Source of the DNA: Clostridia bacterium
GTDB taxonomy: Bacteria > Bacillota > Clostridia > Lachnospirales > WQUN01
Assembly: GCA_025997155.1 (NCBI GenBank)
Contig: BNUF01000118.1
Coordinates: 1 to 7,188, forward strand
DNA: 7,188 nucleotides
Direction of reading: 5' to 3'
The translations under genes and the position numbers were made by a program. Every line of letters starts with the position of its first letter. The first letter of the stretch is position 1. The notes beneath the pieces are model-generated. The model saw nothing but the letters and a program-made list of their open reading frames with translations, ran no database searches and had not been told where the DNA came from. Positions 1-3,285 of this stretch are shown here, one piece after another.

Positions 1-173
1 GATTGCGCAACCAGTGAAAAAAATTTCTTCATTCAATACATTGCTGTGAAAACTGGTAATTTGGGGCGAATTTTGGGCGTGGTAAAGAGTGCCTAGTCGG
101 GGGGTGATTCGGCACGGTGAGGGGTAAAGGTGTAAAAATGTTCCCGAAAAAGGGCGAAAAAATAAATGGGGTG
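1..173. other. Gene-free left flank, possibly containing phage left-end sites
   Basis: I see no credible gene here. A proline-rich minus-strand frame at 29-286 overlaps the end of the repressor in another frame and looks like a shadow. What can be seen: GTGAAAA occurs at 14-20 and 46-52; ACCAGT at 10-15 is inverted as ACTGGT at 52-57; CGAAAAA occurs at 145-151 and again at 155-161, ten bases apart; GTGCC at 89-93 can pair with GGCAC at 111-115. In Mu the transposase-binding end sites lie outside the repressor gene and contain CGAAAA-type cores, so part of attL could lie here. No terminal TG dinucleotide or flanking duplication can be fixed, so this is only a possibility. Confidence 0.35.
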
Positions 174-623
174 TTAGGCGATTCCCGATATTTCGGAGTA
201 TTCGGGGGAATCGGCGGGGGGAACGGGGCGGTTAGTCGCGGTAGCAGTGTTTGCGGAACTTTTCGAGGTCGATAACTTGTCTTCAACCGCCGAAAGGAGG
301 CGGGCGGATTGGTTTACAAGGAAGCGTTTTTGTTCGTCGTTTAATTCGCGGAAATTGTCCACTAGTAGGCGTTCGCGTCCGTCTATGTCTGCGTCGGCGG
401 GGGGGTGCGGAGGGGTTGACGGCTTTGGTACTTCTTCGTAAAAAAATAAGCCCAAGTCAATTTTTAGAAAATTTGAGAGCTCAATCAATTTATTTATAGA
501 TGGCGAGTTAGTCGCCCACCGCTTTATTGCTCCGTTACCGAATCCTAAGGATTTTTCAACAGCATAGCAAGTATAGCCTTTTTCTTCTATAATCCCGATA
601 ATCTTGTCAACATTAAACTCCAT
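174..623 (-). CDS. Phage repressor, XRE/cI-type helix-turn-helix
   Basis: Likely the lysogeny repressor of the element. Residues 1-60 form an XRE-type helix-turn-helix domain (motif around GYTCYAVEKSLGFGNGAIKRW and the following helix IELSNFLKIDLGLFF). A proline-rich linker follows (about 66-77), then a charged helical C-terminus (about 80-120) that may mediate oligomerisation. There is no S24 peptidase-like domain, so RecA-stimulated self-cleavage is not expected. I start it at ATG 621-623 because GGAGG lies 5 bases upstream (629-633 on the plus strand); a TTG at 633-635 would place the start inside that site. Length is 149 aa. It is transcribed divergently from the early genes, and the operator palindrome at 673-688 lies in its promoter, so autoregulation is likely. 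Its coding region also carries a copy of the operator-flanking sequence at 461-478. Repressor role is inferred from fold and position. Confidence 0.85.
   Translation of the reverse strand: MEFNVDKIIGIIEEKGYTCYAVEKSLGFGNGAIKRWATNSPSINKLIELSNFLKIDLGLFFYEEVPKPSTPPHPPADADIDGRERLLVDNFRELNDEQKRFLVNQSARLLSAVEDKLSTSKSSANTATATNRPVPPADSPEYSEISGIA
461..478 (+). repeat. 18-base direct repeat, copy 1, inside repressor gene
   Basis: TTTTTAGAAAATTTGAGA is identical to 641-658, exactly 180 bp away. It contains AAATTTGAGA, which is also the right part of the operator palindrome (678-687). On the minus strand it encodes part of LSNFLKI in the repressor, so coding constraint acts on it as well. It may be an auxiliary repressor site, but no function is shown. 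Confidence 0.7.
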
Positions 624-640
624 AAAAACCTCCAAAAAAT

Positions 641-658
641 TTTTTAGAAAATTTGAGA
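641..658 (+). repeat. 18-base direct repeat, copy 2, upstream of repressor start
   Basis: Identical to 461-478. It lies between the repressor ribosome binding site and the divergent promoters, in the repressor 5' leader. It carries the AAATTTGAGA half of the operator palindrome, 29 bp from the copy at 678-687. A repressor bound here would sit just downstream of the leftward promoter start. Confidence 0.7.
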
Positions 659-665
659 AAAAGTA

Positions 666-694
666 TTGACATATCTCAAATTTGAGATTATACT
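666..694 (+). promoter_or_regulatory. Rightward early promoter (sigma70-type)
   Basis: TTGACA (666-671) and TATACT (689-694) are separated by exactly 17 bp, an almost perfect housekeeping promoter. The spacer is filled by the operator palindrome at 673-688, so a bound repressor would block RNA polymerase. Expected start of transcription is near 701; it would serve the leader ORF, the Ner-like gene and the early operon. Confidence 0.85.
673..688. promoter_or_regulatory. Operator: perfect 16-bp palindrome
   Basis: ATCTCAAATTTGAGAT is fully self-complementary and lies between the -35 and -10 boxes of the rightward promoter, overlapping the leftward -10. Partial copies flank it: AAATTTGAGA at 649-658 and 469-478, and an ATCTCAA half-site at 721-727. 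Position and symmetry fit a dimeric helix-turn-helix repressor; which of the two regulators binds is not shown by the sequence. Confidence 0.85.
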
Positions 695-714
695 GTATTT
701 ATAACAAGGAACAA
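687..714 (-). promoter_or_regulatory. Leftward repressor promoter
   Basis: Reading the minus strand, TATAAT (692-687) is a perfect -10 box, preceded by TTGTTC (714-709) as a weaker -35 with a 16-bp spacer. The -10 overlaps the rightward -10 box and the edge of the operator, so the two promoters should compete. The transcript would start near 680, about 57 bases before the repressor ATG. Confidence 0.6.
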
Positions 715-716
715 AA

Positions 717-809
717 ATGTATCTCAATATTATCACAAAAGCAAGTAGGTTAAAAGTCACAAAAAGTCGCGTTAGTTATGAGATAACGCGAAAGCCCATG
801 TATTTATGA
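717..809 (+). CDS. Possible 30-aa leader peptide
   Basis: A short ORF starts at ATG 717, six bases after AAGGA (706-710), and lies only about 16 bases downstream of the predicted transcription start. It runs 30 codons (begins MYLNIITKASRLK, ends RKPMYL) to TGA 807-809, and is basic. No family is recognised. It may be a translated leader, a remnant of a regulator, or chance; it covers the 721-727 operator half-site and the 768-790 inverted repeat, so translation could affect structure in the leader. Only the position and the ribosome binding site support it. Confidence 0.35.
   Translation: MYLNIITKASRLKVTKSRVSYEITRKPMYL
768..790. repeat. Inverted repeat in early leader
   Basis: CGCGTTA (768-774) pairs perfectly with TAACGCG (784-790) around a 9-base loop. 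There is no following T-run, so it is not an obvious terminator. It could be a binding site for the Ner-like protein or an RNA hairpin in the leader. Confidence 0.5.
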
Positions 810-853
810 GGTGTGTGGACGAAATATAGAGCGGTTGGGGGGTGACGCGTATT

Positions 854-1051
854 GTGAAGGGGTGCAACAAGGGTTTGACTCCTTTTGGGAGAGAAATCAA
901 GAAGTATACGATAGATAGAGGAATTACCATAGCCGAATTTGCGGAAGCTGTGGGTGCGGACGACAATTATTTAAGCCAGATAATGCACGGGCGGAAGTCG
1001 GGACGGAAATATATAAAGAAGATTAGGACACTGTTGGGAAATATAGTCTGA
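854..1051 (+). CDS. Ner/Cro-like XRE regulator
   Basis: A small helix-turn-helix protein in the position of Mu ner: first regulator gene rightward of the divergent promoters. The core runs FGREIKKYTIDRGITIAEF, then AEAVGADDNYLSQIMHGR, ending in a GRKYIKKIRTLLG helix. It is similar in layout to short phage XRE proteins of Gram-positive bacteria that start at M-[S/T]-x-FG. The start is uncertain: GTG 842 has no well-spaced site, GTG 854 has GGGGGG at 837-842, and TTG 875, favoured by the FG-x-EIK family start, has AAGGGG at 857-862. Length is 58-65 aa depending on the choice. Likely represses the repressor promoter and/or its own. Role is inferred from fold and position. Confidence 0.8.
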   Translation: MKGCNKGLTPFGREIKKYTIDRGITIAEFAEAVGADDNYLSQIMHGRKSGRKYIKKIRTLLGNIV

Positions 1052-1060
1052 TTTTTAGGA

Positions 1061-1130
1061 GAGTTGAAGAAAAATTAAACGGAGTTAAACGGGAATTAAA
1101 AAGGAGTTGAAAAACTTTTGAACGAGTTGA
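1061..1130. repeat. Helically phased TTRAA repeat array 1
   Basis: Seven TTAAA or TTGAA cores begin at 1064, 1075, 1085, 1096, 1107, 1118 and 1127; the steps are 11, 10, 11, 11, 11 and 9 bp. Typical units are GAGTTGAAGAA, AAATTAAACGG and GAGTTGAAAAA. The array fills the gap between the Ner-like gene and the BRO gene and extends into the first codons of the latter. Repeating once per helical turn suggests a surface bound along one face of the DNA, or bent DNA. A related array lies at 3213-3267. Confidence 0.65.
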
Positions 1131-1695
1131 AAATTTTCGAGAAAGAAGAGTTTGGGGCGGTTAGGGTATTGGAAATTGAGGGTACGCCTTGGTTTGTTGG
1201 GAAATATGTGGCGGAAATACTGGGATATTCAAATACACGCGACGCTTTAAGCAAACATGTTGATGAAGAGGACGTCGCAAAACGCGACGTATCTGTAAAC
1301 AGGGCGGTTGACGGCAATGGCGTTCCGTCTGTCGTTGAAATTGAGATGACCCTGATAAACGAATCGGGCGTATACTCGTTGATAATGGGGTCGAAGCTCC
1401 CGAAGGCGCGGGAGTTCAAGCGGTGGGTTTGTTCGGAGGTTTTGCCCTCTATACGAAAAACGGGCAAATACAGCGTATCCGAGGGGTTGTGCGGGAGGTG
1501 GAGAGCCGAATCGGGGAGTATGAGAACGCGACGATTGCGGACGTGAATGACGCGATTCATATGGCGCTGTATAAGTCGGAGTTCGGCTCAAATTTGGCTT
1601 TGTTGTTTGAAGATGTTGAAAGGCTTAAAGGGGACATAGAGGCGGTTAAGAAGGAGATTAAGGGGCTTAAGGCGGAGGGCAAGAAGAAGGTGTGA
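1118..1695 (+). pseudogene. BRO-N antirepressor-like gene, frameshifted
   Basis: Residues about 5-115 form a BRO-N (Bro/KilA-type phage antirepressor N-terminal) domain: FGAVRVLEIEGTPWFVGKYV, ILGYSNTRDALSKHV, then FKRWVCSEVLPSIRKTGKYS. The frame then goes into an arginine-rich nonsense tail and stops at 1546. The -1 frame carries a sensible continuation (VVREVESRIGEYENATIADV, then a lysine/glutamate coiled coil about 45 residues long ending AEGKKKV) to TGA 1693-1695. The switch lies between about 1477 and 1500; one extra G in the GGGG run at 1483-1486 would join the two. Start is TTG 1118 with AAGGAG at 1101-1106. If whole, it would be about 192 aa. Alternatives: two overlapping genes with the second starting at GTG 1489 or 1498, or programmed slippage at GGGG. 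Such proteins often antagonise phage repressors; that role is inferred here. Confidence 0.8.
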
Positions 1696-1725
1696 GGGGC
1701 GTTACGGGTAGTGAGGAGGGAGAAA

Positions 1726-2043
1726 ATGCAACAGATTGTAAGGGAAGATGTTGTGCCAGAGGAGTTAAAATTTTTTCAGATTCGTTACAGGAATAGGGAC
1801 GGGCAAGGGTTTTTATGCGCGGCGGGGTTTCGTAAATTGGTGAACGCGCTGCGGTTTGTGGAATCTATGGGTAAAGATGAGGAGATTTCGCGGGTGATAA
1901 TAGAATACGCGGATTACGGCAAACGCGAAACTGAAGACGAATACGCCGCGCAAATCGTTAGGAATCTTGGAGCTAATTTTTTGAGCGAGGAAAAAAGGAA
2001 ATGGGACTTGTCGGGAATTGGGTTGAATAGGAGGAGATTATGA
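1726..2043 (+). CDS. Hypothetical early phage protein, 105 aa
   Basis: Not recognised. The start is ATG 1726, five bases after GGAGGG (1715-1720); an upstream GTG at 1711 lies in the ribosome binding region itself. The protein is mixed alpha/beta in appearance: a strand-like stretch KFFQIRYRNRDGQGFLCAAG (about 16-35), a helix with RKLVNALRFVESMGK, a strand ISRVIIEYADYG, and a basic tail GLNRRRL. No membrane segment or signal peptide. Its TGA overlaps the next ATG (ATGA at 2040-2043), so the two are translationally coupled. The position between the antirepressor and the transposase matches the Mu semi-essential early region, whose genes are poorly conserved. Confidence 0.75.
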   Translation: MQQIVREDVVPEELKFFQIRYRNRDGQGFLCAAGFRKLVNALRFVESMGKDEEISRVIIEYADYGKRETEDEYAAQIVRNLGANFLSEEKRKWDLSGIGLNRRRL

Positions 2044-2192
2044 GCGGAGGAACAGAGGATTGGGATAACGGGGACATTACTTGGTGGGACAAGGAGTATA
2101 TCGGAATGCCTGTATTTTGGGAGGGAATGCCTTTTGGGGAGGACATGAAAAGAGCGACGGCAGAGACAAGGGAATCCGACCTTGACGAGTAA
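2040..2192 (+). CDS. Small acidic tryptophan-rich protein, 50 aa
   Basis: The start ATG overlaps the preceding stop as ATGA, and GGAGG (2030-2034) lies five bases upstream, an excellent site. The 50-residue product is acidic (14 D/E against 4 K/R) with four tryptophans (W8, W15, W16, W27) and a repeated W-x-G-M-P-F-like theme (IGMPVFWEGMPFGED). Ends at TAA 2190-2192. No family recognised; no membrane segment. Coupled translation with the upstream 105-aa gene suggests a related role. Small, acidic early phage proteins sometimes bind host proteins or mimic DNA, but nothing here demonstrates that. Confidence 0.7.
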   Translation: MSGGTEDWDNGDITWWDKEYIGMPVFWEGMPFGEDMKRATAETRESDLDE

Positions 2193-2232
2193 ATAAAGCC
2201 GCGAGAGGGAGGCTGTGAAGGAGGTGTCGCCT

Positions 2233-2286
2233 ATGCGGATATGGGTACAAAAGACAAAGGGAGAGTTAGAGGCTCGCCCAATGTAA
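2233..2286 (+). CDS. Possible 17-aa microprotein
   Basis: AAGGAGGTG at 2218-2226 is a near-perfect ribosome binding site, six bases before ATG 2233. The ORF is 17 codons (begins MRIWVQKTKGELE) and ends at TAA 2284-2286. An in-frame GTG at 2215 would add six residues but has its site too close. Either a real microprotein or a truncated remnant. The strength of the site is the only evidence. Confidence 0.4.
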   Translation: MRIWVQKTKGELEARPM

Positions 2287-2295
2287 ACCATAAAG

Positions 2296-2315
2296 TAATC
2301 AAACTCGTTTGATTA
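2296..2315. repeat. Perfect 9-bp inverted repeat
   Basis: TAATCAAAC (2296-2304) and GTTTGATTA (2307-2315) are exact reverse complements around TC. A run of six T follows at 2321-2326. It could be an operator (the ATC...GAT symmetry recalls 673-688) or a weak AT-rich terminator within the early operon. The 2-base loop makes it awkward as an RNA hairpin, so a protein site on DNA seems slightly more likely. Confidence 0.55.
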
Positions 2316-2370
2316 TAACGTTTTTTATCGGAGTTGTCAAGCGGGAATAAATCTAAAAGGGGAAATTTTT

Positions 2371-2610
2371 ATGTGCGAGGATATAAGATGCAGTGAGTGT
2401 GTGTGCCAATCGTGCAGTCATTTGGCATACTGCGGGCAAGAGTATTGCGATAGCGGAGAAGACAAGATTAGGGCGATTTCGCGGTGTTCGGGGTATGAGG
2501 AGGTTACGCCGCCGAAGTATGGCGAGGACGGGGAACTTGAGTTCGTGGAGCTTGCGGACGAGGAGACCACGGAAGATGAGGCTGAGGACGGCGAGGATTA
2601 CGAGGACTAA
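2371..2610 (+). CDS. Cysteine-rich small protein with acidic tail, 79 aa
   Basis: ATG 2371 is preceded by AAGGGG (2357-2362) eight bases upstream. The first 40 residues hold eight cysteines (2, 7, 10, 12, 15, 21, 26, 39) and H17, with CxxC pairs at 7/10 and 12/15, so a zinc-binding knuckle or small metal cluster is likely. From about residue 43 the chain is strongly acidic (ends EDEAEDGEDYED) and probably disordered. No family recognised. It is cytoplasmic, with no signal peptide. Possible roles are a small DNA- or protein-binding early factor; this is inference only. Confidence 0.75.
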   Translation: MCEDIRCSECVCQSCSHLAYCGQEYCDSGEDKIRAISRCSGYEEVTPPKYGEDGELEFVELADEETTEDEAEDGEDYED

Positions 2611-2624
2611 GCGGGGCGGAGGAA

Positions 2625-2780
2625 ATGCGGAGGTACAAGAGGCGGGTTAAGACGGAGTTGAAACCTAGGAAAACTTTGTCATTGGAAAAGATTGGCTGTA
2701 TGATGAGGGGACTTCGGCGGGAGTGGAGTAAAAAGGGGCGGTTGAATGGGGAACAGCGGCAAGACGACTATTTCGGTTAA
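2625..2780 (+). CDS. Small basic hypothetical protein, 51 aa
   Basis: ATG 2625 follows GGGGCGGAGG (2613-2622) closely (two bases), a little tight. The 51-residue product is very basic (17 K/R), with MRRYKRRVKTELKPRK at the start and a helix around EKIGCMMRGLRREWSKKG; it ends at TAA 2778-2780. It overlaps the next gene by 35 bases in another frame. No family recognised. It fills what would otherwise be a 135-base gap in a tightly packed operon, which supports it. Basic charge fits nucleic-acid binding, but this is only inference. Confidence 0.6.
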   Translation: MRRYKRRVKTELKPRKTLSLEKIGCMMRGLRREWSKKGRLNGEQRQDDYFG

Positions 2781-2979
2781 ACTTCTGACAAGATTGTTAA
2801 GGGTTTCGGAGGTCGCTGGCGCTAACGGCGCGAAGAAGTATATATTGGTTCACAGGCGGGCGGGGGTTTGCACTCGGTACGGGGCGTTTGAAAGCACAGC
2901 GCGGGCGGAGGTCGAGAAACACCTTGAGGAGATATATGACGGAGAGATAACTATAAGGGAGGGCGGGAATGTCGTTTGA
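2746..2979 (+). CDS. Hypothetical early phage protein, 77 aa
   Basis: ATG 2746 has AAGGGG at 2733-2738, seven bases upstream. The product begins MGNSGKTTISVKLLTRLL; the GNSGKTT stretch looks like a P-loop but is at the very N-terminus of a 77-residue protein with no preceding strand, so I do not read it as an NTPase. The middle (KKYILVHRRAGVCTRYGAF) looks like two beta strands, followed by a helix (RAEVEKHLEEIYDG) and a final strand. The stop overlaps the next gene (ATG 2969). Not recognised. Confidence 0.7.
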   Translation: MGNSGKTTISVKLLTRLLRVSEVAGANGAKKYILVHRRAGVCTRYGAFESTARAEVEKHLEEIYDGEITIREGGNVV

Positions 2980-3208
2980 TTTGGTGGCAAGCGCGGAAAT
3001 TTTTGCTAATGAGGAATATAACGGTTATAGGGTGATGTTTCGGGGTGAGCGGGCGTGTGTCGCGTATGACGGCGGTGCGGTGGAACAGTTTGTTTGCTGG
3101 CTTTATGATTTTGACGGAAAAGGCGTACACAGCGGGTATTATAGCAATAACCGTTTCGGAGTGTACAGAAAGTATTGCGAGCGGGAAGACGGTGCGGCGG
3201 TTTGGTAA
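2969..3208 (+). CDS. Hypothetical early phage protein, 79 aa
   Basis: ATG 2969 overlaps the end of the preceding gene by 11 bases and has AAGGGAGG (2955-2962) six bases upstream. The product is rich in aromatic residues and strands (YNGYRVMFRGERACVAY, QFVCWLYDF, GYYSNNRFGVYRKY), suggesting a small beta-rich fold. Ends at TAA 3206-3208. Not recognised. It is the last gene before the array and hairpins that precede the transposase. Confidence 0.7.
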   Translation: MSFDLVASAEIFANEEYNGYRVMFRGERACVAYDGGAVEQFVCWLYDFDGKGVHSGYYSNNRFGVYRKYCEREDGAAVW

Positions 3209-3212
3209 AAAG

Positions 3213-3267
3213 GCGTTTAACGACGATTTAAAAGAGTTTTAAACGGGGTTTAACGAGGGGTTAAACC
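3213..3267. repeat. Helically phased TTTAA repeat array 2
   Basis: Five consecutive 11-bp units (3213-3223, 3224-3234, 3235-3245, 3246-3256, 3257-3267) each carry a central TTTAA or TTAAA; the cores begin at 3216, 3227, 3238, 3249 and 3261. GCGTTTAACGA (unit 1) and GGGTTTAACGA (unit 4) are nearly identical. The array occupies the gap before the transposase and overlaps the hairpins at 3245-3279. The theme (GTTrAAACGG-like) resembles the array at 1061-1130. Confidence 0.7.
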
Positions 3268-3279
3268 CCCTAAGGGGGT
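3245..3279 (+). promoter_or_regulatory. Competing hairpins over the transposase ribosome binding site
   Basis: GGGGTTTAAC (3245-3254) pairs perfectly with GTTAAACCCC (3260-3269), loop 5. ACCCCC (3265-3270) can instead pair with GGGGGT (3274-3279), loop TAA, burying the Shine-Dalgarno AAGGGGGTGA (3272-3281). The two cannot form together because they share 3265-3269. The longer hairpin would leave the site open; the short one would close it. This looks like a possible translational control of the transposase. No T-run follows, so it is not a terminator. Confidence 0.55.
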
Positions 3280-3285
3280 GAGCGG

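Noticed and set aside
142..155. CCC-GAAAAA-GGG as a terminator for the repressor gene
   Set aside because: The stem is only three base pairs and is not followed by a convincing T-run on the minus strand.
29..286. 85-codon minus-strand ORF, proline-rich
   Set aside because: It overlaps the repressor 3' end in another frame on the same strand and has the low-complexity look of a shifted frame.
247..499. Two plus-strand ORFs opposite the repressor
   Set aside because: Arginine-rich antisense frames to a good helix-turn-helix gene, with no promoter or ribosome binding support.
461..658. CRISPR-like array from the repeats
   Set aside because: Only two copies 180 bp apart with coding sequence between; no repeat-spacer regularity and no cas genes.
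2746..2769. GNSGKTT as a P-loop of an NTPase
   Set aside because: It is at residues 2-8 of a 77-aa protein with no preceding beta strand, Walker B or other motif.
3045..3242. 65-codon plus-strand ORF just before the transposase
   Set aside because: It overlaps the 79-aa gene (2969-3208) in another frame, has no ribosome site, and its tail is only the read-through of the TTTAA array.
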